From positions 7,594,935-7,658,934 of the forward strand of contig NC_080541.1 of the NCBI RefSeq assembly GCF_028640845.1: a stretch of 64,000 nt of DNA, written 5' to 3'. The notes under the pieces are model-generated. The model worked only from the letters and a program-made list of their open reading frames with translations. It was not told where the DNA came from and did not search any database. The stretch comes from Ahaetulla prasina (taxonomy: Eukaryota > Chordata > Lepidosauria > Squamata > Colubridae). How positions within the stretch are numbered: position 1 is the stretch's first letter; every line of letters starts with the position of its first letter. Shown here one piece after another: positions 1 through 11,589 of this stretch. A program made the position numbers and the translations under genes.

Positions 1-692
1 TGTCAGGAATACTCGTGGCACTTATACAATAACACTTCTGAGAACCTTAAAAAAAAAGTGTTTTAGAAAGAATGCATGGGTAGTTCTTGAGTTGAGAGCG
101 CAATTTGGACTAGAATTTTCAGTCCTACATTAAGGAAGCTGTGTAACTGGACCTGATTTTACGATCATTTTTATGGCAGTTGTTAAGTGAATCACATGGT
201 CATAAGTCCAAATCCGTTCTACTGAACGGAAGGGGTGTTTTTCGCTGGGAAAAATGTTGCAAATCACCGCCATGTGACTCCAGAACTTACAACCAGTCCC
301 AAATATGGGTCATGTGACCCTAAGGGTGCAGGCTGATCTTTTATGATGGCACTGTTTTATGGGCTGTTGTAACTCCCAATGATAATTAAATGACTGATCA
401 AAGATTACGTATATTAAGACTATATTAAGATTAATTCTGTAGTGATTAAGATGCTGGTCTGGCATTGAGGTAATTCAGGTTCAACTTTACCCTGAGTTTT
501 GGAAACAGACTCTCTCAACCAAATCAAATTCAAAGGGCTGTTGTGGGGGAAAACTGAAAGAGAGAGCATTGTGTATATCAACTTCAAATTCAAAAATGTA
601 ACTAAAGCAGAATAATAAAATAAAATATTTGGCAATGATTTGTTTAGGCAGTGCAGAAGGTTAATGCTATTTTTTTGATTTCCCCCCCCTAG
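1..692 (+). other. TRAPPC9: Intron (3' part) upstream of the microexon
   Basis: No exon is recognised here. The stretch from about 165 to 380 has words such as gttgttaagtgaatcac and cataagtcc that look like a strongly decayed copy of the palindromic Tigger-like element found elsewhere in the window. The rest shows nothing recognisable. Confidence 0.5.
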
Positions 693-719
693 GTGCACAA
701 GAAGTTCTTATTGATCCAG
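693..719 (+). CDS. TRAPPC9: TRAPPC9 exon (27-nt microexon)
   Basis: This 27-base exon follows an acceptor with a run of C (ending cccctag) and precedes the donor gtatat. It begins with the last two bases of a codon and reads AQEVLIDP, then donates one base (G) to the next exon. The peptide matches the short segment that precedes the conserved SPEDII helix region in vertebrate TRAPPC9. It is symmetric (nine codons), so skipping it would keep the frame. A shadow reading frame crosses it on the other strand but has no support. Confidence 0.85.
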
Positions 720-959
720 GTATATTGACTTTATAATTGTGTTTTAAGAGTCAAATGTTTTATTAATTTCAAACTGCTTTAGAAATTTTACTTTGGTGTT
801 TCAATATATATATATATATACCACACTGATGACTAGAATCTGCGGATTTAAAATTTCCCCAACTGTTCCTTCATCTCGTTTTTTTTTTAAATAACCTATG
901 TTTATTTCTGGTAATTCCCATCCAGTTACAATTTAATCATTTTATGATGTGCTCTAGAA

Positions 960-1052
960 CCGGGGTCTTCAACCTTGGCAACTTTAAGACTTGTGGACTT
1001 CAACTCCCAGAAACCCTCAGCCAGCAAAAAGAGCCAAGTTTGCAGACTCCTG
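960..1052. mobile_element. Short palindromic hAT MITE with 8-bp TSD
   Basis: The element runs from ccggggtcttcaaccttgg to tttgcagactcctg, which is a decayed form of the family ends CAGGGGTCTCCAACCTTGG and its complement. It is flanked by a perfect 8-bp duplication CTCTAGAA at 952-959 and 1053-1060, as expected for hAT transposition. The interior carries the family sequence gacttcaactcccagaa. Confidence 0.85.
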
Positions 1053-2190
1053 CTCTAGAACTTTCTCATATATTAATGTCTGGCTGATCTCTAGTTTTCC
1101 CCCTTTTCTTTTCTTTCCCTGATTTCACACAGAATGATTTGTTTTCCATCATCTGGAACTTCACCAATTCCGTAGGATTTCTCATAAATCAAACATAAAG
1201 ATTATATCAGAAAAATCAGCAGATTCCTGTACATCCCCAAAAGTCTGCTTATTAGAATGTTCTCATCAATATTAAGAAGTTGGAATTTTGACTATTTGGT
1301 TTTGAATATATTATACACGGCTATTTTTGTTGCTTCGAGGAACTGATTCTCAGCTTTAGTTTTCTTAATAATCTCTCTTACAGATCTGAGTTTTTTCTTG
1401 GTGATCTGTACCCCTTTCTATCTCCTGTATGTGTCTTGTTTTGTCTCTCCTCTATTTTTCAGTCTTTGGAATAGGTTACAATTTTTGGTTATCTTTTCTC
1501 ATTCTCTTCCTTCGCTGTAGAAGCCTACTTACTATTGCTTTGAGTTTATTAAAATCCACTATTTTAGGCAGGAGCACTAATATCCCAGAATTATTTTAGG
1601 ACAAATTAGGAATCTTACTCACTTTTATTTCTTAAAGTTTTGGTTCCTTTTTCAGGCTCTCAGCCAAATGCTCAGACTGGCTGTTGATTTTGATGGAAAA
1701 TTTTTTAGGGAGCTTCTTTAAATGTCCCTGCCAAATTCTGTTGGCAAGCTCCTGTTGGTTCTTTCTGTTCACTTGCTCAGATAGATCTGACCGGCACATT
1801 TCCCCCCAGTTTGGAATCCAACTTTTTTTATTGTAATTTTTATGATAGCAAATTCATCCAAAATGCTGTGAGTCATTTCCTTCAGTAAATTGCTGCGGCT
1901 AAGAGAATCATCAGTTAAGTGATAGTATAATTAAATTAAATTAGTAGAATATAAGAGGTATCAGTTTAATAATTTTGCCAGAACTTTTTCTCTATGCTTT
2001 TTAATCAGTATATATATCCATCCAGCTTTAATTTGAGCAATTTTTGTTTTGCTTAATGCATGACTCAATAAATTTTGAAAACTCTCAAGATCTCTGCCAT
2101 TTTTGACTACAGTTTGAGCTGATTTGTTTGTACTAATAAAGGAGAATATTTTTACGAATGAAGGCGAGTACATGTATCCCAGGATAATGT

Positions 2191-2333
2191 TGCAGGATCC
2201 AATCTGGGTTGGTCACCCGGACCAGAGGTTAGAGAAGTTAGAGAAGTTCCCTGAAGATGGGCTCTAGCACGAGTCCGAAAACTCGGAAGGCAAAAACTTT
2301 GGTCCCAGTGATTGACCCAGATTGGATCCTGCG
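2191..2333. repeat. Small element with inverted ends
   Basis: The sequence tgcaggatccaatctgggtt at the left is the complement of gacccagattggatcctgc at the right. Between them lies gaagatgggctctagcacga, reminiscent of Penelope-like 3' tails. The class is uncertain. Confidence 0.45.
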
Positions 2334-2593
2334 TGAATATTTTTAATTCAGGGTTGAAATGAGGAGTCTTTGCTAGTCACTAACACTGATGATGTTACTT
2401 AGTTTGGGTAATGTAATGTCTGCAAAAAAAACAACTAAGCTCAGAGAGGACCAAAGAACCTCCTTTGAGTAGTTTGTTCCTTACTTAAGCTTTTTTTTTT
2501 TTGGAGTTAGCAAGGAATTCCAAAACATGTTTGTTTTAATTCTGACCTGAGGGTGGTGCTCGAGCCGAAATTTCCTCTTTTAATGTTGTGCAG

Positions 2594-2715
2594 GGGCCCT
2601 TACATCAAATGGCATCAGTGCAGATACAAGTTCTGAAATAGGACGAGCTAAGAATTGTCTGAGCCCCGAAGACATCATTGAGAAGTATAAAGAAGCGATC
2701 TCCTATTACAGCAAG
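2594..2715 (+). CDS. TRAPPC9: TRAPPC9 exon
   Basis: The acceptor is ttgtgcag and the donor gtaacg. With the G from the microexon it reads [20 protein letters not shown], then [20 protein letters not shown], ending on a complete codon. This is the Trs120-like helical region of the N-terminal half of the protein. The residues around SPEDII and KEAISYYSK are among the best conserved in vertebrate orthologues. No stop or frameshift is present. Confidence 0.95.
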
Positions 2716-2774
2716 GTAACGTTGCTATCATAAGCGAGCTTATATACATGAATGATAAATATACATCAATAATA

Positions 2775-2838
2775 ATAGACTGTGGCTGGCTCAGGAATTC
2801 TGGGAGTTGAAGTCCGTTAGCATAGTTGCCCACCCCTG
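2775..2838. mobile_element. Half of a hAT MITE
   Basis: The words ggctcaggaattctgggag and ttgaagtcc and the terminal gcccacccctgg match the right half of the palindromic MITE seen complete at 5578-5717. The left half is absent. Confidence 0.6.
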
Positions 2839-3881
2839 GATTGTACACAGCAAAGTACATGGCTGATAATAGACATAAAGAACAGTTGGCAATTGGTGGA
2901 AGTGCTAATTGCCTGAATCAGCGCCTTTTCACATAGCACATTTTTTGTACAATAATATCTGCTAAAGAATGTCAGTGTAAATTGTTTTTTTTTTAAAGGG
3001 AAATTCTAGATTCATACCCAAAGGAAAAAAGGTTTATTTGTATATTTAGAGTGAGAAAGTAACATAAATGTAGGGTTGATCAATCTTTTGTCAATTCTTG
3101 GGCTTGTTGCTATCCCAGTCCTTTTGCGTTTCCCATTTTGGCTCAATTACCAGAGGATATTTGGAGTCTTTATTTAAAAATAGTAATGAATCATTATCTC
3201 TGCCTCAACATGGTCCAACTTTGATTAACGATAAGTGGATTGGAGAAACAAATCGACTTCCAAACAAGGTTTAGGTTACTAGGGCTTTCTTCTCCAAAGC
3301 TTTTCTGAAAGGCATTTGGGATTATGCCATGATCAAGATTTATTTGCTTTATGTCAGCCATACAAGTCCATTATACTTTTTATAAACTCTGAAAGTTCTT
3401 CAGGATTGCAGCAAGGTATAAGTATAATAAATGAATATATTTCCAGCAGAAAACGTAGGTATCGTTCTAAACATCGTTAATCGAAAGAAAAAAAACTAAA
3501 GATGCTTGGTTTTTTTCCTTGTGACAATATCAGAAGACCAAGGAGATAAGTTTGAGAGGATCTTGGATCTGCACATTCATATATTCATATATTTAGTCAA
3601 CCTTTTGAGAAATGTGACTGCTTTTTTATTATTTATAAGAGCATTTGCTTTGCAGTGGAGGTATGGTTTTTAAACATTGCCCCCCCATTTTTGACTTGTG
3701 GGCTGAAAGGAGAAGAGTTAAAAATGATGATTTGGGAAGGTAGGAATCTAGGAAGAAATTGTTGGAATAGCTGCGATTTGTCTGTAAAAAGGCATAGTAA
3801 ATTAAGAAGGCATAACTATAAATTAGGTATGTGCATTGTCTGCACATAATTTCCCCCCTTTTTAAGCACTTTGATTCTCTA

Positions 3882-4266
3882 GTAGAAGTCCTCGACTTTC
3901 AACAGTTCATTTAGTGACTGTTCAAAGTTACAACACGCTAAAAAAAAGTGACTTAGGACCATTTTTCACAGTTACAACTGTTGCGGCATCTCCCAGCCAC
4001 ATGTTCAAAATTCAGACACTTGGCAACTGACTCATATTTATGGCGGTTGCAGTGTCCCAGGGTCATGTGATCCCCTTTTGCGACCTACTGACAAGCAAAG
4101 TCCAGATTCACTTAATAACCATGTTACTAACTTGATAATTGCAGTGATTCACTTAACAACTGTGGCAAGAAAGGTCATAAAATGAGGGAAAACTCACTTA
4201 ACAAATATCTCACTTAGCAACCTAAATTTTGGGTTCAATTGTGGTTGTAAGTCGGGGACTACCTGT
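3882..4266. mobile_element. Palindromic Tigger-like (Tc1/mariner) nonautonomous element
   Basis: This copy runs from a decayed gtagaagtcctcgactt to gtcggggactacctg and then ta. The family ends are CAGGTAGTCCTCGACTTA and its complement, flanked by TA, and the interior is itself partly palindromic (ttcacttaacaactgtggca on one side, gttacaac on the other). Inverted ends that start with CAGGTNGTCC and a TA target suggest the pogo/Tigger branch. About ten copies occur in this window. Confidence 0.7.
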
Positions 4267-4614
4267 ACTCTGGAGCTAGAAGTTATAGCAAAACTACTGA
4301 AAATGCTACTGTGATGAATCTTTGTCTAGTAGCAGTGTGACATTTGGAATATAATTATATCTAGATTGAATGGAATTTTAGTGGGAAACAAAAACAACAG
4401 ATATTGGCTACTTCGTATAGAGATGTGAAGGCTAGAAGAAAATGAAGGCATTTCAAAAAAAATTGCATAATTTATTTTTTTTCTAATACCCTTTTTAAAT
4501 GCTTTTTGAAAAGAAGAATTCCAAAGTAGTATTTCTTGATATTGTTTTAGGGGAACACAAAAACAGTTAACATATGAAAGAATGTGCTTATGTTTTGAAA
4601 TACATTAAATGGGA

Positions 4615-4879
4615 AGGGTCGTGGTGGCTCAGGCTGTAAGATAGCCTGTTATTAAAACACAGCAGCCTGCAATTACTGCAGGCTCGAATCCCACCAGGCC
4701 CAAGGTTGACTCAGCCTTCCATCCTTTATAAGGTAGGTAAAATGAGGACCCAGATTGTTGGGGGGGCAATAAGTTGACTTTGTAAATATACAAATAGAAT
4801 GAGACTATTGCCTTACACACTGTAAGCCGCCCTGAGTCTTCGGAGAAGGGCGGGATATAAATGTAAATAAATAAAAAAA
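4615..4879 (+). mobile_element. tRNA-derived SINE with L2-like 3' tail
   Basis: The 5' head contains an A-box-like tggctcaggctgt and a B box ggctcgaatcc (4681-4691), as in a Pol III promoter. The body includes ccaaggttgactcagccttc, and the tail gccgccctgagtcttcgg is followed by a (TAAA)n end. The tail resembles the 3' end of the L2-like LINE at 62250-62350. Two more copies lie at 29031-29291 and 58912-59176 on the - strand. Confidence 0.85.
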
Positions 4880-5577
4880 CAACAATACAGAATAAGATAT
4901 AAAACTGTACATAAGCTTTTCCCCCCAATATGGGCTTACTTGTCTGTTTTCCAAGTACTTGAAAATTATGAAATGATTAAAAATGAAGATTGATTAGAAT
5001 TTATGTACAGTATTTCAGATTTAGAAAATAAGACTGATTAAAGATGTTATATGACAAAATATGCATTTTGATCCCAACCAGCTTTTTTTAAAAGAAAAAA
5101 AATCTGTGTGCCATATTAAGAATAGTAGAATAAAAAGCCTAAAAGTTTTATTTTATTGCGTTGTTGATGATTTATTCTCTTTCCTTGTCATTTTCTGGGA
5201 AAGTGTTACTGATACCAGCTTTCTGATACAGTCAACTCTGTATTGCTCTGTATTACCACCACTTGTTCTTAAAGGGCTGACTAAACAAGCTTGGAAACTG
5301 GGTTGTGATGTTCTCACAACACAGCTGACCTGACCTGATGGGTTAAAACTAACCTTCTGTCTCCCTGCCTGAGTTGTGCATTCCAGCAAAGTATTTTCTA
5401 TGTGTGAACAGGGCCAATGAAGTGAATGCAGAGCAGAGAGATGCTTTGTCTTTGCAATGGAAGGCTCCTGATGACGTTACTGGTTTTAAACAGTGAAAAC
5501 AACCTGTCTTTTGTTGGAAAAATTGAAGGCTGTGGTCATTAATTCTTCTGGGTATCTTCTTATTCAGCACTCCATAT

Positions 5578-5717
5578 CAGGGGTCTCCAACCTTGGCAAC
5601 TTTAAGACTTGTGGACTTCAACTCCCAGAATTCCTCAGTCAGCAAAGCTTTGCTGGCTGAGGAATTCTGGGAGTTGAAGTCCACAAGTCTTAAAGTTGCC
5701 AAGGTTGGAGACCCCTG
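5578..5717. mobile_element. hAT MITE copy A
   Basis: This near-perfect palindrome is 140 bp long, from caggggtctccaaccttggc to gccaaggttggagacccctg. It has a perfect 8-bp TSD CTCCATAT at 5570-5577 and 5718-5725. It forms the left boundary of the tandem duplication described below. Confidence 0.92.
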
Positions 5718-5807
5718 CTCCATATGGTACAGCACCGGATCAAAAACACAGGGTTATAGTCAGTTATAGTGAAGTCTCAGCACCGTATTAATCTTACTCG
5801 ACAAAGG

Positions 5808-5878
5808 AAGAGGAAGGAAGGAAGGAAGGAAGGAAGGAAGGAAGGAAGGAAGGAAGGAAGGAAGGAAGGAAGGAAGGA
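5808..5878. repeat. (AAGG)n microsatellite
   Basis: About 17 perfect GGAA/AAGG units followed by a purine-only stretch to about 5978. It is repeated at 6488-6558 as part of the tandem duplication. The open frames across it are composition artefacts. Confidence 0.95.
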
Positions 5879-6265
5879 GAAAGATGTGGAAGAAGGGAGG
5901 CAGGAGGGAAAGGAAAAGAGAGGGAAGAAAAGAAGGAAGAAGAAAGATGGGAAGGAAGGGAGGGAGGAGAGGAAGGAATGAATTAATTGAATTTTTACTG
6001 TCCTCTCCTGTATCGTTTCATTTAGTAGAATTTTTAGGTATTACTCAAATGATATATATAAAAAAATAAGAGAATGGTTTCATAATTTGTGGCTCTTTAT
6101 GTATCCATAGATGCAACCATATGGTTTGGTTAACGATGATAACCATGTTTTAGACCTGGCTACATCTCAGCAAAATAGTTTCCTACTGAGTTGTAGAACA
6201 ACATATCTTGATCTGGTATACCAAAGAGTCCCTAGGATTCTTGTAGAGAAATACATTGTATAGTG

Positions 6266-6401
6266 CAGGGATGTCCAAACTTGGCCTTGAAGTGGTGGAC
6301 TTCAACTCCCAGAATTCCTCAGTCAGCAAAGCTTTGCTGGCTGAGGAATTCTGGGAGTTGAAGTCCACAAGTCTTAAAGTTGCCAAGGTTGGAGACCCCT
6401 G
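6266..6401. mobile_element. Hybrid hAT MITE (left end B, right end A)
   Basis: The left end cagggatgtccaaacttggc matches MITE B (6946-7101). The right end ccaaggttggagacccctg matches MITE A (5578-5717). It is flanked by GTATAGTG (6258-6265) on the left, which is B's target duplication, and by CTCCATAT (6402-6409) on the right, which is A's. A single insertion cannot produce unlike flanks, so this is the product of a crossover inside the two MITEs. Confidence 0.9.
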
Positions 6402-6945
6402 CTCCATATGGTACAGCACCGGATCAAAAACACAGGCTTATAGTCAGTTATAGTGAAGTCTCAGCACCGTATTAATCTTACTCGACAAAGGAAGAGGAAG
6501 GAAGGAAGGAAGGAAGGAAGGAAGGAAGGAAGGAAGGAAGGAAGGAAGGAAGGAAGGAGAAAGATGTGGAAGAAGGGAGGCAGGAAGGAAAGGAAAAGAG
6601 AGGGAAGAAAAGAAGGAAGAAGAAAGATGGGAAGGAAGGGAGGGAGGAGAGGAAGGAATGAATTAATTGAATTTTTACTGTCCTCTCCTGTATTGTTTCA
6701 TTTAGTAGAATTTTTAGGTATTACTCAAATGATATATATAAAAAAATAAGAGAATGGTTTCATAATTTGTGGCTCTTTATGTATCCATAGATGCAACCAT
6801 ATGGTTTGGTTAACGATGATAACCATGTTTTAGACCTGGCTACATCTCAGCAAAATAGATTCCTACTGAGTTGTAGAACAACATATCTTGATCTGGTATA
6901 CCAAAGAGTCCCTAGGATTCTTGTAGAGAAATACATTGTATAGTG

Positions 6946-7101
6946 CAGGGATGTCCAAACTTGGCCCCTTGAAGAGTGGTGGACTTCAACTCCCAGAATT
7001 CCCCAGCCAGCATGAACTATAAATATGAGCAAGTTGCTGGCTGGGGAATTCTGGGAGTTGAAGTCCACCACTCTTCAAGGGGCCAAGTTTGGACATCCCT
7101 G
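6946..7101. mobile_element. hAT MITE copy B
   Basis: This palindromic element is 156 bp long, from cagggatgtccaaacttggc to gccaagtttggacatccctg. It has a perfect 8-bp TSD GTATAGTG at 6938-6945 and 7102-7109. The loop is catgaactataaatatgagc. It is related to copy A but has distinct arms. Confidence 0.92.
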
Positions 7102-7164
7102 GTATAGTGTGACCAGGAAGTATACAATAAACCAATATTTTAATCCATTATGTATGTCTTATAG

Positions 7165-7308
<144 letters not shown>

Positions 7309-8299
7309 TAACTGGGAATTAATTTCTCCATCAGTCTTTGGATTATTTTTAAGAACAGAAGAGAACCTTAATAATATTCACCAAATGCCTGTTTAGTTCT
7401 GTGCCTTGTTTTCCCACAATGTGGAACTTGATGCTTGCAAAAAGCCATTCTGTAAAAATAATATCTGAGTTTTCAGAAATAGTACTAGGCCATATTCTCT
7501 ATTTATATGCCTATTTTCTTTTGTTAGTTTGCATGTATAGTAAGTTATTCCTCAAACGTAAATGCTTAACTCTAGAAAGCAGCTGTTTCTTACAGATTGA
7601 AAGTGTTGGCATTTTAGATATGCATTATTTCTTATCAAGCTTTCAGATTTCCTTGTACAGATAATGGAGAAAATGCTTTTTTCCATTATATATTCCATAA
7701 AATGCAGATGGGCAACAAGCTGTTTTCCTATTGGCACGTAGCTTGGTGTTCACCAAGTTTCCTGTCCACAAAACACCTTTTAAAAAAAATACGTTTAAAA
7801 AAAATTAGAAGGAAGTTGGCCACTGCGAACGTCTCCAATTATTCTTCCTTTGTTAATAACATAGTACATTTTTGTTTTATAAAAAAAAATTAATCGTTAG
7901 ATTCTTTTGGTAAATTTGAACAAAATTTGCAGCAGACTTTACATTCGTATCTTAACATTACACTAGGGGTCAGCAGTGTTGCATCATAAAAATGATTAAT
8001 GCTCTGATTGGACTAGTAGCAATATAAAATACTGTTTAATAGACTTAAATTATCTAAATATAGTGCTTTGCTTTCGGGGGAGGGGGCTTACTCTCTTTTG
8101 CAGAGTTATTTCTGTCTTTAACTGGAATAGTTACAGGACAAAAATAGACTTAACGGAATTGTAGAAGCTAACTCCTGCTCAGTGCTGAAATTCAAATTAA
8201 AGCAGATGGCAGTTCAATCTCTGCTGTAATGGACTGAGTGAAGGGAAGCCTGTTGGGTTTAGAGGCTCCCAACCTCTGGTTAAACAACCTAGTGAGGTT

Positions 8300-8860
8300 T
8301 TCATACAATAAGATATTTTTTATCTTATTGTATGAAATAAGCTTTATAATGCCTTGGTAAGGCCACACTTGGAATATTGCATTCAATTTTGGTCGCCACG
8401 ATGTAAAAAAGATGTTGAGACTCTAGAAAGAGTGCAGAGAAGAGCAACAAAGATGATTACGGGACTGGAGGCTAAAACATATGAAGAACAGTTGTAGGAA
8501 CTGGGGATGTCTAGTTTAATGAAAAGAAGGACTAGGGGGGATATGATAGCAGTCATGTCCAGTATCTCAGGGGCTGCCACAAAGAAGAGGGAGTCAAGCT
8601 ATTCTCCAAAGCACCTGAAGGCAGGACAAGAAGCAATGGGTGGAAACTAATCGAGAGAAGCAACTTAGAACTAAAGAGAAATTTCCTGACAGTCAGAACA
8701 ATGAATCAGTGGAACAACTTGCCTGCAGAAGTTGTGAATACTCCAACACTGGAAATATTTAAGAAAATGTTGGATAACCATCTGTCTGAAATGGTGTAGA
8801 GTTTCCTGCCTGGGCAGGGGGTTGGACTAGAAGACCTCCAAGGTCCCTTCCAACTCTGTT
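8300..8860 (+). pseudogene. CR1 LINE, 3' end of ORF2 and 3' UTR
   Basis: Conceptual translation on the + strand gives [15 protein letters not shown], then [16 protein letters not shown] and ELGMSSLMKRRTRGDMIAV, the C-terminal end of a CR1 reverse transcriptase ORF, broken by stops. The 3' UTR has ggttggactagaagacctcc, the CR1 3' signature seen in birds and reptiles. The element is 5'-truncated and continues into a TTATG array. Confidence 0.88.
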
Positions 8861-8974
8861 GTTATGTTATGTTATGTTATGTTATGTTATGTTATGTTAT
8901 GTTATGTTATGTTATGTTATGTTATGTTATGTTATGTTATGTTATGTTATGTTATGTTATGTTATGTTATGTTA
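8860..8974 (+). repeat. (TTATG)n microsatellite at the CR1 3' end
   Basis: About 22 tandem gttat units begin directly at the CR1 terminus (caactctgttgttatgttat). The position indicates that the array grew from the LINE's own short 3' terminal repeat. Confidence 0.95.
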
Positions 8975-9269
8975 AGAATACCGCTGGGTGAGTTGCAGTT
9001 GAAATTAAATCTTGTCATTTGGGAACTTGTAATATTTTGATACCCAGCAAGATTTTTTTGTACTCCCTGAACAACTGCTGTAAGCAAGAACAACTATCTG
9101 CTGAATAGCTGATGATGCATAAAATTTTAAATCTGTAGGAAAACAAAATAACATAATCCTCCTCCTCCTCCCCCCCATTTCCATTGGGGTTTCTATTTTA
9201 CCCTAGTCATGAGATCTCAATCCATCCCAAAATGGATTTGTTTGTCACTTAGTACAGGGCGCGTGAGTA

Positions 9270-9800
9270 TATCAGTACACAAAAGTACATACTATTTTAT
9301 ATTCAAAGAGGTAGCTGGTTTTGTAAAGTAGGATACACCATGCCCGGACAGACCGAGCAAGACGAATGGCCTGGCTTGCCTTCAGCCCCCAGTCCTGGCA
9401 CCATGCCTGGACAAACCGAGCAGATAAACCCCTCCCCCACAGCATGTGAACATGCGTAGGAAGCCAGTCACGAGCTGGAATTGCCGGCAGCCAGAGGGTG
9501 GAGGGATCTCCGCTTCTGGAGAATGGAGAGGCGACGTCAGCAAAAGGAAGGGAGGGGCAGGCCTGGATAAGTGCTGAGTCATGGAGCCACACCCCATGGC
9601 CTATATGAAGGATCTGCTTTCTGACATTCTTTGAGTCAGGCAAAGTCTAATCTGGATTGCTGAAGTCACACCTTGGACTCCTGCCTGCCCTGAGAACTCT
9701 GACAGAACTTTGGCAAAGCTGCAGAGGCTTTGTGGCCACGCTTGATACAGACTTCCCCGACCCGGCCGTCAGAGGAGGAGTGGGACAGGACAAGGTTCGC
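9270..9800 (+). mobile_element. LTR-like segment, degenerate
   Basis: The stretch gctgagtcatggagccacac followed by cctatatgaa resembles the promoter part of the solo LTR at 47606-48194 (gctgagtcattgagccacgc, then ggggataaaag). The right end gtgggacaggaca resembles an LTR terminus. It is followed by ggttcgccatcac, a hAT terminus like that of 19612-19916. Boundaries are uncertain and no TSD was found. Confidence 0.45.
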
Positions 9801-10338
9801 CATCACAGGGCTAGGCAGTGGTACAGATCTTAAAATCACACTCTGCTGAAAACCCAGATGCTGATCTGATAAGAGATGGAATTCACTCTGTTTCCCTGGA
9901 ATATTCCATAAAATGTCTAGCAGAATATTCAACTATGTTCATCTGTTTTTACAGGATACAGGTAACTTTCCAATGCTAATTACAGTTATTTTTATAAAAT
10001 TGTTTCTCAGCTGCTTATATAACAGATGTTCAGAATCCCGCAAGTGGATAATGCGGCAAGTTCTTCCTTGGTCTGTTTTTCTTTTAGTGACGTTAGCTAT
10101 TGTATGGACTTTAGATAAATGTTTTCCACTTTTATTTTCCTTCCAGTGCGTTCACACATCCCTAGGCAGTTTAGAAGTCAAACGATCAAACTATAAACAT
10201 TGTAACAAGTCTCCCCAAATTAGTAAAATGTTAAAATAGCTTCCTAATGAGTGGCTATGCAGATCTTAAGTCTTCAAGTGCCTATGGGAAAAGTCTCATT
10301 TTAAATTCTTTCTAAAAAGTAATCCTATTGGGTTAGTC

Positions 10339-10468
10339 CAGGGGTCTGCAAACTTGGCTCTTTTAAGACTTGTGGACTTCAACTCCCAGAGTTCCTCAGC
10401 CACCTGGCTGAGGAACTCTGGGAGTTGAAGTCCACAAGTCTTAAAAGAGCCAAGTTTGCAGACCCTTG
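10339..10468. mobile_element. hAT MITE with 8-bp TSD
   Basis: This palindrome runs from caggggtctgcaaacttggc to caagtttgcagacccttg. It has a perfect TSD GGTTAGTC at 10331-10338 and 10469-10476. The arms differ by very few bases. Confidence 0.9.
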
Positions 10469-10984
10469 GGTTAGTCCAGTCTTCAGTAGGGGGGCCATAT
10501 ATCAGAGAGTCGGTAGGAATAGACAAGTGTGGCTTGTCTTAAACCACAATGCTTTGTTTGGTAACAGAGATTTAAATTATTTATTATTGAAGTTACTTAT
10601 ATTTTGTTTTCTTTTAATAAAATATATTTTTATTTCTCATAAACATATCTTAAATGTACAGTCTCTTATCCATTGTTAATCATGCTTATTCTCTTTTAAC
10701 TTTCATATTAGTTCATTCTTCATCCTAAAAAAATTGAGTATACTCGGGGTTGCTCTTCTACCATTCCGTCTCCCTTATTTTACGACAATCCTTCTTCTTC
10801 TTCTCCTCTCTTTCCCTTCCCTCCTTTCTTCTAACGTCTTCTACTTTCTTCTTTCCTCCTCTCCTTCCCGTCCTCTCCTTCCCCTTCCTTTCCCCCACTA
10901 AGTTACTTATACGTTGGAAGAGGCAAACTACAGGTTTTTTTAGGATATAGTGAGAATATATATGCTTATACCTCCTATATTTAC

Positions 10985-11078
10985 TCATATATGTGTTTAT
11001 ATACTATATAATCTTTTTGTATGATACCTACATATATTGTTGTGACAAAATAAATAAAATAAAAATAAAATAAATAAA
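10985..11078 (+). mobile_element. LINE 3' tail fragment
   Basis: The sequence ttgttgtgacaaaataaata matches the 3' end of the LINE at 54990-55945 (gttgtgacaaaataaataaa). No coding part remains. Confidence 0.55.
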
Positions 11079-11163
11079 TAAGAAAATGCCAGATGTGGAA
11101 ATGTCGGTCGAGCATTCATACATCACGTGTTTATGTTAGATGTTTGCTGAGTGAAATTTTATT

Positions 11164-11460
11164 TCCTTTGTCTGTCTGTCTATCTGTCTCTGTCCATCCA
11201 TCTGTCCATCTATCTATCCAGTGGTGGTAATCAGCTGGTTTGGACCAGTTTGGGTGAACCGGCGGTAAAAATATGTGAAACCTACCTACCTACCTACCTA
11301 ACTACCTTTCTATCTGTCTGTCTATCTCTCTATGATCATCTCTCTATCATCTATCTATCTATCTATCATCTATCTATCTATCTATCTATCTATCATCTAT
11401 CTATCATCTATCTGTCTGTCTGTCTGTCTATCTATCCATCTATCCATCCATCCATCTATC

Positions 11461-11523
<63 letters not shown>

Positions 11524-11589
11524 ATCTATCTATCATCTATCTGTCTGTCTGTCTGTCTGTCTATCTATCCATCTATCCACATGCATACA

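Larger units (their letters stand above)
720..2593 (+). other. TRAPPC9: Intron, 1.9 kb
   Basis: It holds one hAT MITE (960-1052) and one small element with inverted ends (2191-2333). I see nothing recognisable in 1061-2190 or 2340-2590 apart from short A and T runs. Confidence 0.7.
5718..6945. repeat. Tandem duplication, unit about 680 bp
   Basis: The segment from ctccatatggtacagcaccg to acattgtatagtg occurs twice, at 5718-6265 and 6402-6945, with only a few substitutions (for example cagggtta versus caggctta, and tatcgtttca versus tattgtttca). Each unit contains an AAGG array, gtggctctttatgtatccat and ccaaagagtccctaggattc. The two copies are separated by a hybrid MITE. The high identity means that the event is recent, or that it is an assembly duplicate. 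Confidence 0.9.
2716..7164 (+). other. TRAPPC9: Intron, 4.4 kb
   Basis: Contents in order are a half hAT MITE (2775-2838), a Tigger-like palindromic element (3882-4266), a tRNA-SINE (4615-4879) and a tandem duplication bounded by hAT MITEs (5570-7109). Nothing was recognised in 2840-3880 or 4880-5569. Confidence 0.75.

Noticed and set aside
4615..4700. Possible tRNA gene (A and B boxes)
   Set aside because: The boxes belong to a SINE head: the sequence continues into the SINE body and tail and occurs three times. A clover-leaf is not complete.
5769..6749. Lys/Gly/Arg/Glu-rich frames repeated twice
   Set aside because: They come from AAGG arrays inside the tandem duplication.
8860..8974. Regular direct repeats suggesting a CRISPR-like array
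   Set aside because: The units are 5 bp with no spacers; this is a eukaryotic microsatellite at a CR1 end.
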